DNA of 34,255 bases from Dunaliella salina (lineage: Eukaryota; Chlorophyta; Chlorophyceae; Chlamydomonadales; Dunaliellaceae). Within the stretch, counting starts at the first letter, position 1. Every line of letters starts with the position of its first letter. Of this stretch, positions 8,400-18,835 are shown in pieces. The position numbers were made by a program, and so were the translations under genes. The stretch is taken from assembly GCA_002284615.2 (NCBI GenBank), contig MU069450.1:877952-912206 (forward strand). The letters run 5' to 3'. The notes under the pieces were generated by a model. That model had not been told where the DNA came from, made no database searches, and saw nothing but the letters and a program-made list of their open reading frames with translations.

Positions 8400-8530
8400 G
8401 CCAACAACAAAAAGATGTTCACACCTAAAGTCAAGGACTGGAGGGAAACCACCTACACTGATGGCAGTGTAATACAAAGATGACGATTCCCTACAACTTT
8501 CTGGTTCAGGTGTTTACAAACCAGGAATGG
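8400..8530 (+). pseudogene. Start of RNase H of element A, truncated
   Basis: KVKDWRETTYTDGS at about 8428-8468 matches KVENWREWAYTDGS of element B, the first catalytic Asp of RNase H. A frameshifted SGSGVYKPG follows and matches the GAGVYHPA strand. Nothing of the remaining RNase H, zinc knuckle or endonuclease could be found downstream; the copy is lost after about 8530. Confidence 0.55.
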
Positions 8531-9126
8531 AGACTACTAGTTGCTGGCAGCGTGGACTTCAACTTCTACCTTTATCCATCCCTGCACGACAGGTCTGTGA
8601 AGATGTTCACAATAGACATATTTTGTTCCAGCTGTAAGTTCAGGTCTCCAGACATTTCAACGGAATAATTTGCTCGGAAGACAGGTCAATGACATGCTTC
8701 GCAAACATGGTTTTGTGCATGATGGACAACTGGCTTTTTTGGCTCTCTGGGTATCACGTCCTGCCTCCATTCAACACTTCCTGTATGACAGAAGATCTAG
8801 GATAAGGAGGGAACATGTACATTTCTGTGCATTTGATGCAAGCCTGTACTGAAGGTAATGTACCTTGATGATGATGATGATGATGATGATGGCATACAGC
8901 TGACATTATAATGACAAATCTTGACAGGGATCAGCACATAGAAGCACAGTGTGCCTGCAGAGGTAACCAGCAACACAGAGGATGATGGACAAATGGGAGC
9001 AGGGAATAGCAAACAAGCCTTGCTGCGCATAGCGTGCCGCACATCCCACAAACAATCACAGTCCGGCTATCTGCCATCCCACAAGTTCCCAACGTAGACA
9101 CACTTCTGCCTTACCCACTTGGTTGA
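8531..9126. other. No recognised gene; (TGA)n microsatellite at 8866-8890
   Basis: Several short open frames exist (for example 8670-8852 on the plus strand) but none shows a recognisable domain, and codon-like conservation cannot be judged. The only clear structure is a run of eight TGA/GAT triplets at 8866-8890. Confidence 0.6.
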
Positions 9127-9180
9127 CTGTACCTGATGAGAGTACGTCCTCATCTGAGGACGCACTCTCATCAGGTACAG
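9127..9180. repeat. 54-bp near-perfect palindrome
   Basis: A 26-bp left arm (9127-9152, starting CTGTACCTGATGAGAGT), a 2-bp spacer and a 26-bp right arm (9155-9180) pair with one mismatch. The arm sequence is repeated in part, in the other orientation, at about 9505-9557 (GTCCTCTGTATCTGATGAG and TGCGTCCTCAGATGAGG). Confidence 0.9.
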
Positions 9181-10106
9181 AGGACACACAGATGGACAAC
9201 TGGCTTGCACTGAACACATATGGATAATGGGCAAGGACGTTAGGCTTATTCATCAATGTGAGATCAGGCAAACGACCATGAGTAACAAATTCGTCGAAAG
9301 CATGTAGGCATTTGGGGATGTATTGAGGGTGCTCCTGGGTGGCAAAGGTGAGAAAGCGCAGCTCTTTGACTGAACAAAACATGCAGCTGTACAGGATATC
9401 AATGGTGCACCATCACCTGGCTGTTGTGCTGTGCTGCTTTCCGGCTGCCCGTACCTGTTTTCAGAGCAGGCCCCGTACCTTTTTTCAGAGCAGGCCGCTC
9501 CTCGTCCTCAGATGAGGCTGCGTCCTCTGTATCTGATGAGTGCGTCCTCAGATGAGGGTTCACTTCAAGAAGAATGGAGTCAAGGTGATTTGCATCATGC
9601 CCAATGTGATTTGCACCATGCCTGATGCGATTGCATCATGCCCAATACTGCACGTCAGCATCACATTATAGAGGCAATTGCAGTCACAAGGGGTTGCAGC
9701 AAAAGTTATCTTCCTCCTACCCCTTTCAAAAAGGATCGTGCTTGTTTGTTGTTGGCTTTAAGCCTCATGAAATCACAAATACCCAATGGTGCACAAGAAA
9801 TGACTTTCAGTCTGGGGATCACTGGTGTAAAAAATGCTACGCAATGCAACGGACATGCTTGCAAGGCAGTTTCCAATATAGTTTCACCAGAGATTGCTAA
9901 ATTTGAATTCAGTTTGATGACATACTGCACGGCATGGTCAGGAGGGGAGGCCGCAAGGCGGCGCTCTGGAGCCTGGCAGCCACATTGCTGAAGACACCTG
10001 GCAGGTGAAAACAAAGATGTGCAGGTTAAAAAGGTGACATCATTCCTCATGAGTGCAATTCAATTGCACTTGCACAAAAAAAAAGAGTTATGATCGCAGG
10101 TTACTA
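9181..10106. other. No recognised gene; short direct repeats
   Basis: A duplicated CCCGTACC-T-TTTTCAGAGCAGG unit lies at about 9446-9496, and three copies of a 21-24 bp GATTTGCATCATGCCCAAT-like unit lie at about 9588-9650. A minus-strand open frame (9056-9382) encodes an acidic SSDEDVLSS stretch, but no domain was recognised. Confidence 0.5.
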
Positions 10107-10194
10107 CCAAGCTTTTTGGATCAAGCTGCCAAGCTTTTTGGATCAAGCTGCCAAGCTTTTTGGATCAAGCTGCCAAGCTTTTTGGATCAAGCAG
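10107..10194 (+). repeat. 22-bp tandem repeat, four copies
   Basis: CCAAGCTTTTTGGATCAAGC plus a dinucleotide recurs four times head to tail with the first three identical. It lies in an otherwise non-repetitive stretch upstream of the L12 gene. Confidence 0.95.
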
Positions 10195-11323
10195 TAAATT
10201 CAATAGCACTTGTTCAAGCACCCCCTGCCAGCATGGTGCGCACCAAGGGACGCCGTTTCGCCAGGCTGGCTGTAGGCTTCTTCTCCCCCTGCACTCCCAC
10301 GACGTTCCACAGCACCACGGCACGGCACCCAACTGGTCAGAGGCTCGGTGTGTGGGTGTGCTGCGGGTCCTCAGGCCGGGGTCCCGAGCAGGCTGGTACA
10401 GCTACACTTGTCCGCTTCAGAGCTTGGTCACTGCAATCAATTCTAAATGATTCTTTGTTTTCCCGGCAAGTATCGCACTGCGGAATTTCTTTCATATACC
10501 TGATTGTATGCAACGCCTCGGCGGAGCAGGAGCGAATTTGGTGCTTATGCAGAGAATGCTTAGTTGTGTACCACACACAGGCACAGGCATAAGTCAATGA
10601 AAGAAGCAGCAAACACACGCGTCAAAATTATCACAAACTCTCCAACTTCTTCATAAATCCTAGATATAATATCTTCCTCACTCACCAAATCCGTGCTGGT
10701 AGCATAAAGAGATGTGTTGCTTCACTGCGCCGGTTGACGGGGCGTGGCTTCAGAGAACCAATCCAATTGGACGGCACAACCTCTATGAGATTTACATATC
10801 TGCCTTGAATTTCATTTAATTAATTTATTTACAAGATATTTAATACACTCCAAATTTCTCCGATTGTGATCCGAAAGTGCGATAACGTCCGATAAAATGT
10901 GCCTAGAGTCAGACAGAGAAACGCAAACAAAAAAGGAGTGTGTGAGCAGGCTGCAGCCATCAGGCGGACTCTCTGACAGACCAAGTATGGTGCTGCCTGA
11001 GAGAGTATTCCCGGACTCTCATGTGCCAAGATGTTGGGAATCTGAAGGTAATGGTACATGATCTATTCAGGGCAGGGAAGCAACAAACGGCCAACAGGGT
11101 TGTTTGCATAGCCACGGAGCATAAGCGGTTTGTGTGCCGTTCCACCATCTTCCTTCTCAAAGCTCATATTAAAAAATTCTATTTGTAACAGAAAGGACAC
11201 CGTTTTAGTAATCCCCCCTAGTACAATCTGTACATCAAGAGAGAGGAGTGCAACACGACAACCACGTCTAAACACTTCAATTTTTAAGTTGCAAGGGAAA
11301 GACACAGATAGGACGGAGGGAAG
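10195..11323 (+). promoter_or_regulatory. Upstream region of the L12 gene
   Basis: No gene or mobile element was recognised here. It must contain the promoter and 5' UTR of the L12 gene, but I see no convincing TATA box or known motif. The bases before the start codon (GGGAAG then ATGG) give a good Kozak-like context. The transcription start cannot be placed. Confidence 0.4.
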
Positions 11324-13116
11324 ATGGCCGCTCTCATGAAGTCCAACTGCATGATGCAGAAGAGCATGGCTGCCCGCCCTCTGCGCAGCCGTGCTACCGT
11401 GGCGCCCCGGCCATCTCGCGCCCTGGTTGCCCCAGTGCGTGCTTCCTCCGCCACTGTGTCCGAAATTGTGAGTGGGGTTGTGGCAAACTGGAGTGGGGTG
11501 GGTGGTTCAGGGTAAGGTTTGTTACCCATGATGAGCCTGCACTGGAGAACACACACAGGTCCAGCAAAGGGAGCAATTGGAAATGCGTTCAGTACAGCAA
11601 CAGGGTTGCATGCGTCTAGCCGCATCAAAAAGGAAGGACAAGGGGACAGGTGCACAGCGTCTCCATTGTGCACATTTGTAGCAGCTCCTGGCCTGGTTAA
11701 ACTCACTGACGATGTGACTCAACAAAAACAGCGCAATTGCCGGCGTGGGCCGCACGTTTGGGCACTCACTAGCCTTCTTGGTTGCGCCACCACCACAACC
11801 TCATTTGGCTCGGAGCCAGTACAGCAGCTTGTCGTGTCCTGCGCGCACGCACACGTTATGTTTGCTCGAACGGCGGTGGTCGCAAGTCTGTTAGTTGCGT
11901 GCCTAATTTTGGTCCTGCCTGCGCACGAAAATGCAGGTGGACAAGCTGAAGACCCTGACCCTGCTGGAGGCCAGCGAGCTGGTGAGTGTCCAATGCACTC
12001 CCTTTGAGAAGGGAGGGGAAAGGGTGCTTGCTGTACTTGTTACCAAAGGCTTCAGCTTAGCTGACGGGCGACCTGTTATCCAACCAAACTAATCCTGTTT
12101 ACACTTGGCCTTCTTGGCCTTCTAGTAAACTGGTTTACAGTAAACTGGAAGGCACTGAGCCAACCCACACTTCAGGAGTGGCAATTGCTGTGAATCACAT
12201 GCCACTGTCACCCTTCATGACAAGAGCATTGCAAGTTGCTACTCCACCAGGATTGCAATAAATGTTTTAACTCCAGAACAAGACATTTCCCATGGTGTTC
12301 AGAGAAGCAGGGAAGAGCATTAAATTGAAAACAGTGGAGGAGGCCAGATATGTTTCGTGCTTCAATTCTTGGCCATGGTACGCTTGGTGTTCCAATTCTT
12401 GGCCATGGTTGCTTCGTGCTTCACTTCTCGACGCCCATGGCCAGTCATGAGTGCATTGTGATGCTCCGTAAGAGCAACCGCCCAAGCTGGCTGACATGTG
12501 CATATGTGAGCATGAAGTATCAGATGCCTTGCATCGCACTTGCATCGCACTTCCATGAAGCCAGATTGCAGGCTGCCTGATTGATGTGCTGTGCTCTTAA
12601 AAATAGTTGCGTCAGGGGCCATACTTCTTTTGTAGTGTACTAAGGGAGGGATAGCTGTAACGGAATGGCTTGCCTTGGGATATCTTGGTTGTTGAAAGCA
12701 TCAGTAAGGGGAGACTGCAATGCTTCACAGTTGTGTCTACGCTGTGCCTCCTTTTTTTGCTCCTGCCTTTTTCTTATGCGCAACAAAGCAAGGGGACAGC
12801 AAAAGGACAGGAATCCCATGCAGGTAACCAGAGTGGGCCACTGAGCAGCACCACTTCATTGACTTGTTCTTTGCGGTCAGGTCTCTGAGATTGAGTCCAC
12901 CTTCGGAGTGGATGCCTCCGCTGCTGCTGCCGCCCCGGTGGCTGCTGTTGCAGCCCCTGGTGCAGGCCCAGCTGCCCCTCCAGCTGAGGAGGAGAAGACC
13001 ACCTTCGATGTGGTTCTGGAGGACATCCCAGGGGATAAGAAGGTGAGGGCTGGCCAGCTTTCAAAGTCGCAAGCAGTGCAGGGTTATGGGAAGACTGTGC
13101 AGCGTTCATTTAATTG

Positions 13117-13204
<88 letters not shown>

Positions 13205-14415
13205 NTGTGTGTGTGTGTGTGTGTGTGTATGTGTGTGTTACTGGTGAGACTCATGGTCAGTGACAGCGCAGACTGTTGGAGTTTTCCTTAATGCAGGCTT
13301 TTCCTTTTTTTGTGTGTGTAGGAAACAGGCAGGAAGTGCCCTAACCTGCTGGAAGCTCGCGCTCATCTATCCTCTGTATGGGAAGCCTTTACTATGTTCT
13401 GCAGGAGCAAGAATTGGACTCAAGAGAATTATATCACTACATCTGCCTGAGTAAGGTCCAAAGTGCATAGGGCCCACTTCCCATGGTGGCGCAGTGAGCT
13501 GTGTGCGCTGTGGAACTCGCACAAATGAATGCTGTGACGACCCCGTAGAGTCAACTCCTGCAGGACAAAGCGAATGCTCCATGGTTGTGTTCCATGTGCA
13601 TTTAGGGACTCACACAAGCAAATGTCTGTGCGTTCTGAGTTAGGGGCTTTCACACTAAGTCAGGCGCCACAATCTAAGCCCAATTTGGATAATGGGGTTG
13701 AAATTTCAACCTGAGTATTATTTATTGAATGTACTGATGTCTTGTTCAACTCCTCACTCGTGAGGTTTGCGCTTGCAAGATGCATCTCTGCAGAAGGGAA
13801 GGTACACATCCCGAGAGACTGTGCCACTTCTCTTGATGGATGAGTGATGACCACAACCCAAATGTTAATCCTTTCCTCCAGCTTGCAAGCAAAAATAGCT
13901 AGAGTCTTAGTACAGCCTTCCGCTGGAAGTTTGCATGTCAGTGGCTAACGCTGCGGCTGTGACTCTCATGCTCTTTAGGTGGCTGTGTACAAGGCTGTGC
14001 GCGCCATTGCTGACATCCCCGTCAACCTTGTGAAGGAGTGGACACAGACACTGCCCAAGACTCTCTTGGAGGGCTGCAGCAAGGTGCGCAGCTGATGCTT
14101 ATGCAGGGGAGAACAATGTCCACGCAGTGCATGCTCTGCTGATGGCTGCTTTTAGGCTGTTCAATTCCTGGTGTGGAATGGGGCTTGAGGTAAAGGTGCA
14201 TGCGACATCCGGTGTTGCCTGCTTTCCAGCTTTTTGGCAGCAAACCCTGCGACGTGCCATTCCACGCACACCCCTATGGCAACTCAATACATGTCAAGGT
14301 GGCACAGAGCTCGCCGCTCAAACCTGGTTGTGATTGGCTGATGTCTGCGCAGGAGGATGCTGAGAAGGCTGTGAAGCAGTTGACCGAGGCTGGTGCCAAG
14401 AGCAAGGTCAACTAA
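11324..14415 (+). CDS. RPL12: Plastid ribosomal protein bL12c (L7/L12), nuclear gene with five exons
   Basis: Exons are 11324-11467, 11937-11981, 12881-13042, 13979-14083 and 14353-14415. All introns are GT-AG and phase 0 (469, 899, 936 and 269 bp). The product is 172 residues. Residues 1 to about 41 are rich in Ala, Arg, Ser, Met and lack acidic residues, a chloroplast transit peptide, with a VAPVRAS site at its end. The mature part has the N-terminal dimerisation helix region ([19 protein letters not shown]), an Ala/Pro hinge and a C-terminal domain ([36 protein letters not shown]). L12 forms the flexible stalk of the 50S subunit that recruits elongation factors. The usual TGLGLKEAK segment reads ADIPVNLVK. 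Length and domain order fit plastid L12, and the stop gives the expected C-terminus. Annotation is from sequence pattern; splice sites are predicted. Confidence 0.93.
13119..13238 (+). repeat. (GT)n microsatellite in L12 intron 3
   Basis: About 120 bp of almost uninterrupted GT, with one N at 13205 and a GTAT interruption near the end. It lies 76 bp after the exon 3 donor site. Very long GT/CA runs are common in some volvocalean green algae. Confidence 0.97.
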
Positions 14416-14596
14416 GCCATCTCCTCCTAGTCTTGATATGCTCATGGTATCACCACCAATCCGTCTCCTCTAAGCAACCTTCCCGCGCTTGCGCATATAA
14501 GCGTCAAGCATTTTCCTGCGGGAGCTGGCCTTAGACACGCAGAGTATGTGGAAGCGTTTTACATTATGCCCATTGCAATGTTTCTAGTGCTGCGCG

Positions 14597-14601
14597 TGTA
14601 A
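14597..14601 (+). promoter_or_regulatory. Putative poly(A) signal TGTAA of the L12 gene
   Basis: TGTAA lies about 180 bases after the stop codon. In Chlamydomonas and relatives TGTAA, not AATAAA, is the usual polyadenylation signal 10-20 bases before the cleavage site. No other TGTAA was noticed between the stop codon and this point. Confidence 0.6.
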
Positions 14602-14778
14602 TCTAGTTGGGTGATAAGGCGGCATGAGCAAGACCGGCAGTTAGCCCCACATTAGTCCTGACGACAGAGTCGCATCCCCGATAAGGGCCTCTGTGTTGTT
14701 TGGCAGTTACGATATGTTGACAAGCTAGGGCTGCAGATGCCTGCCTTCTAACTGTTGTCTCGAAACAACAGGGCATTT

Positions 14779-14962
14779 TGAGCTCATCCGGGCTTGCCTG
14801 CTGCTTCCAGCCAGGTTGCATTTTCAGCTCATCTGGGCTTGCCCCATGCTTGCAACCATTTCCCTTATGAGCCTATGTGGGCTTGCCCTCTGCTTGCAGC
14901 CAGGTTTACATTCGAAGGTCACCTGGGCTTGCCTTCTGCTTGCTGCCAGGTTCGCATTATGG
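14779..14962 (+). repeat. Degenerate 46-48 bp tandem repeat, four copies
   Basis: The core TGGGCTTGCC-TCTGCTTGCAGCCAGGTT recurs four times (about 14788, 14836, 14877, 14926), with AGCTCATC or a variant before each. The copies are diverged. It lies just past the 3' end of the L12 gene. Confidence 0.8.
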
Positions 14963-15663
14963 ACCTGCTCTCTGCAATTTTTTGCACTGCTCTCCAAATT
15001 TTGATGCAACCTGTACCTTGGGGTTGCAGGCTCTATTCTTTTTCGCTTCTTCCTTTTTTGCACCCTCTGCAAACCTGCTATTTCTCTTTCCAGTGTGCAT
15101 GTAATCGTTCTTTCCTGAACAGTAACTGCCACACATCTGCTTCTGTTGGTATTTTACATGACTATTGGGTTTTGTTCAGCTAGGGAGTTTGGCTTGTTTA
15201 CTGGTCCGTGCCAGCCAAACAAAAGAACTTTCTATGAACTCCTATCATAGACAACAGGTCCCACGCAAGTGCTTCATTACGAAAAGTGGAGTGAAACTTG
15301 TCTCCAGGCCTAGCCTGCCCATACTCATCTGAGTTGGACCTCCGGGCTTTCATAATTTGGGGCGCAGAATCACATCGATTGTTCTATTACCAAGATTATG
15401 AAATTTAAACACACAGGCCCACTTATCCACCCCCATTGGACCATAGGGATGTGGGACACATTGCTTTGTGACTGATTCAAGGGGTTACAGTGGAAAAGGG
15501 TTTACAATGGTTAACCTACAGCCCGAATCTCTGGCTGATCAGCCGCTGGTGAAACACACACAACCAGCTATCAAGGTTAAAAATAAGTGACTGATTCAAC
15601 TGATGAGAAGACCACGAAACCTGAAGATAAGGGAAAGGAACTTGAAGGGTACCCGATAATTGA
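14963..15663. other. No recognised feature
   Basis: Both strands were read. There are only short open frames without recognisable domains and no clear repeat structure. Confidence 0.5.
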
Positions 15664-16863
15664 TGAAAGGATGATATACAAGGTTACAATTGGGTTTGAC
15701 CTTCAGCCAGGTCGTTTGGCTGCTCGGTCTGATGAACTGTTCCATCCAAAGAATAAATATCCATGAGATTAGAAATAAAGCAATAAGTCTCACTAGTTTG
15801 GTCCTGTAAGAAATGAAAGACATCCTCAGAACTAGCCTGAGTTTAGTAAAAAGCGCCTGTCTCGTCCTGAAGAACTCTGTGAGTAGAGGGGAAATTAGAA
15901 AAGAGATGTTCATAAGTCCTTCTAAGAGAACACACGGGACCGCAGGAACAAAGGAACACAGCATGTTTTTCATCTTTTATTCCTCCTAGGTCACTTTTAT
16001 CACAAACTGAAGTGTGCTCCTGCCAAAGTGATGTCTCAACTCTTAGGGTGTATGCATGCAATTGAAAGCGTGCGATGTTTCTCAGCATATGCTTGCCTAA
16101 ATCAAGCTGCAAATACCTAGGGACAGAAAAGGGCGCTCCATGAGCAGCCAAAGGCTTCAAAGGGAGAGCCACCCAGTTATGAGACTTGGCTTATTTGTTG
16201 ATATAACATCCCACTAACCCGTCATTTCAAATTGGACTCGGTATTTATTGGTTACAAGGTAAGACTAGATCGCTTCATCCACCTACAAGGGCGGTTGAGT
16301 GGCCAGGTAAAAATTGAAAGCAGTGCCCGAAACTCAGGCACAGTGCGCAAGTCTGTCAAATCCTGAAAAGGGCACTCCAATACAGGTGCTCTGCCCACGA
16401 TGCCGGTGCGTTTTCATTCAAACATTGTGACTAGATATCGTGAACAAAATGCTGCGCGGAAATTTATGAGGAATACCTTGTCGCAGGTAAATAATTAACA
16501 GAAGCCTTTTGTTCCTCTTCCTGGCATCCCACCAGCCAGGTACATCGCCTAATGGAATGCAAAAGTGTGTGTGACACGTCCTCATGGTTCCACTGGAAGC
16601 AGGTCCTCTTGTGGTTTCAGATTGTCCAGGCACCTCCAGGCATGGATGATTTGCTCATGAAGAACACCCTCCAGGTCATTCATGATAATCTTGGCTTTGG
16701 AGCGAACAGCAGCTGTGAAGTGCTCAGCATTAGGCACGTCATTCAAGGCTGTAAAAACCTGGTAAGTCCAACTGCCTTTCCTGTCAGCAAAATGTAGGTC
16801 TGCTTGTACAACTCTGCTCAGGAGGTCATTGTTTGTGCTCTGAGGAGGAATCCAGAACCTCAT
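15664..16863 (-). mobile_element. 5'-truncated LINE, C-terminal region with zinc knuckle
   Basis: Read on the minus strand, 16863-16582 gives a post-RT linker-like segment (SWTYQVFTALNDVP, IHAWRCLDNLKPQEDLLP). After several stops, 16172-15843 gives PRYLQLDLGKHMLRNIARF, LHAYTLRVET, then CDKSDLGGIKDEKHAVFLC, RRTYEHLF. A frameshifted FHFLQDQTSE, ISNLMDIY, EQPNDLAEG end follows near 15690. This matches the plus-strand relic at 21395-21781. The 3' end is CCAATTGTAACCTTG at about 15670. It is a pseudogene with stops of all three kinds. No convincing target duplication was found. Confidence 0.65.
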
Positions 16864-17276
16864 AACACACCTGAATCAGTAAAAGTAGAGGGGCATCTCT
16901 CGAAGTAAGCAGTGTACAAGGCTAGCAAATTAGTCTCTCGAAGTAAGCAGTGAGGCTGTCAAATTAGTCTGGGGCTTGATGGACTCGGCGTTATCTCATA
17001 GGTTGTCTGGAGTCTTGACACAACTGATTGCAGAGATTCAAGCAACGCAATGCACTTGATACCTCATGCTGACGTGGCTGTTGCTGCAGTTCCTTTCATG
17101 AAATGTTGCGATGCATCTATGACAGTGGATGCTGAGAATTGAAGTATGAAGCGCACCATAAACACGCCTGTTAAGGCCTCTCAGATTTTTTTTTCCAGAC
17201 TTGTGCTGTTCTCTGTTTCTGTGCACATCATGTGGAATTACGAGCTTGTTTTCTAGAACCTGACTCTGCCTGGCGG
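16864..17276. other. No gene; 40-bp tandem duplication
   Basis: TCTCTCGAAGTAAGCAGTG and a following CAAATTAGTC occur twice about 40 bp apart (16892 and 16932). The rest shows nothing recognisable. Confidence 0.6.
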
Positions 17277-17284
17277 ATTTTGTG

Positions 17285-17459
17285 TGCTTGATTTCGCACG
17301 CTCACTTTCTGCAGAGTGACTGTGCGCATGTTTCTCTCAGCAGTTGTCGCTTCCATACTCAGCTTTCTGTTTTTTAGACTGGTTTGGTTACAGGCCTCCG
17401 TGTTTCCGCTCAGCTGCCCTTAGGCGGATAAAGCGAGGTAACCTTACCTTATGGGTCAA
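17285..17459 (+). mobile_element. SINE copy (LINE-like tail)
   Basis: The part GTTTCTCTCAGCAGTTG to TTTCCGCTCAGCTGCCCTTAGGCGGATA, ending GGTAACCTTACCTTA, matches the better-defined SINE at 27215-27416. An 8-bp direct repeat ATTTTGTG flanks it (17277-17284 and 17460-17467), a tentative target duplication. Diverged copy. Confidence 0.55.
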
Positions 17460-17626
17460 ATTTTGTGCAATTGGACATAGGCACAGGCGCAAACTGTTTG
17501 GCCTTGCATGACCAGCACACCCCTGAGCCAAAAAAAATGAAGAAAGATCTTGAATTGTGTGAAACCAACCTATCTCTTCAAGCCTAACATTCCTGCTCAA
17601 GCTCGACAAAAAATCCAGCCGCCCTG

Positions 17627-18340
17627 ATGCAGCATTTGTTATTCCTTGCCCCTTTAGACCCCGAGCCCAACAATTCCTGGATGCGTGGGTCCCTCTCATC
17701 TGTATCGTCAGAGACGCGGCGCCGCGTCAATCAACCTCTGGATGTGACAACCCGCGAACAGAGAAAGCAATGGAAGCCCCAGCTTGCGGAATCCACTCCC
17801 AGCCTTGCACGGCAAGTCTTCAGCAGTGTCTCCCCCAACCCAAGCAGCAATAGCAGAGCACAAACTGAGCACAAGCCTGAGGCACCTGCTCCTCAGGAGC
17901 ACCAGCCTCAGGCACCAGCTCAGACGGGCTCTGAAGACAGCAGCAACAAAAGGAAGAGAGAGCCCCAGGGGAGCACATCTCGCGATGCATCTGAGCACCA
18001 GCCAGTACATGCTGTTGCACCAGCTCCACAAGAGCACCAGTCACAGCGTGCACTGGCATCTGCTCAGAAGTCCCGCGAGATGGCCCCTGTCGTGGTTCCA
18101 TCCTTCGTCATGGAGCCGGGCCAATGGGAGGTCTTCAAGCAGCACCGCGGTGTGGACGACATTCGGGCAACGCTTTCCAGGCGCTCCGCTGCCAACTATG
18201 TCTCTGAAGAAGAGCAGCAGAAGTACGCAGTGGAGCTGGTGTCATTTCTTGTCTATGAGGGGGCGCTGCCTTACACACCCATGCCCAGGCAGAGGGAGCG
18301 TGATGCGGCCAGGAACCTGAAACAAAGAGCAAATACATGA
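17627..18340 (+). CDS. Orphan ORF, 237 codons, function unknown
   Basis: An ATG-to-TGA frame is open without break. It encodes a basic N-terminal part (RRRVNQPLDVTTREQRKQW), a Pro/Gln/Ala/Ser-rich middle with a repeated APAPQEHQ motif (about residues 85-130), and a compact C-terminal part (PGQWEVFKQHRG, RRSAANYVSEEEQQKYAVELVSFLVYEGALPY). I recognise no domain. The C-terminal part looks like structured protein rather than chance reading. It may be an exon of a larger gene or a transposon remnant. A GAG|GTGTGT donor-like site lies just after the stop in another frame. In a different frame the start overlaps an SSRPDA motif like that of the endonuclease of element B (about 17610). Confidence 0.4.
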   Translation: MQHLLFLAPLDPEPNNSWMRGSLSSVSSETRRRVNQPLDVTTREQRKQWKPQLAESTPSLARQVFSSVSPNPSSNSRAQTEHKPEAPAPQEHQPQAPAQTGSEDSSNKRKREPQGSTSRDASEHQPVHAVAPAPQEHQSQRALASAQKSREMAPVVVPSFVMEPGQWEVFKQHRGVDDIRATLSRRSAANYVSEEEQQKYAVELVSFLVYEGALPYTPMPRQRERDAARNLKQRANT

Positions 18341-18589
18341 CTGAGGTGTGTGCCTGGCTAGCTAGCTGACTGTTGTTAGGAGGGGTACATATACAGAAAC
18401 TCCAAACACATGTTCATACAGCTCTTGTGTCTCCTTGTGATACTGGTCAGAACCTGGCCAGCCCTTCTGGTTTCAAGTAGAGCTCTTCATTTCTCCTCCC
18501 TTATTTCCTTGTTTACTGCTCCCTCTGTGAACAGAAAACACATATGCTGTCCCTCTGGACTTCATCTAGTCTTCTTGAGACATTACATC

Positions 18590-18706
18590 AGTTTTCTCAA
18601 TGTTTTTTTAGAGTTGCCTGTGTTTGTGCTCATCAAAGGAATTCACGCCGAGCAGCCAACCTTATGGCTGAAGGCTTATATCCCATTGTAACCTTGTAAC
18701 CTTGCC
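18590..18706 (+). mobile_element. LINE 3'-end remnant
   Basis: GAGCAGCCAACCTTATGGCTGAAGGCTT, followed by CATTGTAACCTTGTAACC, matches the end of the minus-strand LINE (GAGCAGCCAAACGACCTGGCTGAAGG... CCAATTGTAACC). The tail has two GTAACCTT units. The 5' boundary is unclear. Confidence 0.5.
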
Positions 18707-18835
18707 CCTTTAACCTTAACAGAACACCCTCTTTACCCTCACATTGGGTATTGCGCAGCATTGCACAGCATCAACGAGCACCACGACCTTGGCCATGCAA
18801 CCCCATGGATTGAACTGGTTTGCGCTGCTAAGGGG

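Larger units (their letters stand above)
1..8530 (+). mobile_element. Element A: older, interrupted member of the PHD/PCIF1-like/RNase H family
   Basis: Remains of one element in plus orientation can be followed as pieces at 1-649, 4791-5123, 6729-7233 and 7492-8530. Once three insertions are set aside (element B, the CGGCTGAA element, a LINE fragment), the pieces follow the same domain order as element B: Ser/Thr/Pro-rich N-terminus, PHD finger, linker, PCIF1-like domain, start of RNase H. The 5' end lies before the window. The 3' end is lost after the first RNase H motif at about 8460. It is decayed, with stops and frameshifts. Assigning the pieces to one element is inference from order, orientation and paralogy to B. 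Confidence 0.7.

Noticed and set aside
11284..11706. 140-codon minus-strand ORF over L12 exon 1
   Set aside because: It is the antisense shadow of exon 1 and intron 1; the plus strand has a matching L12 product with consistent splice sites.
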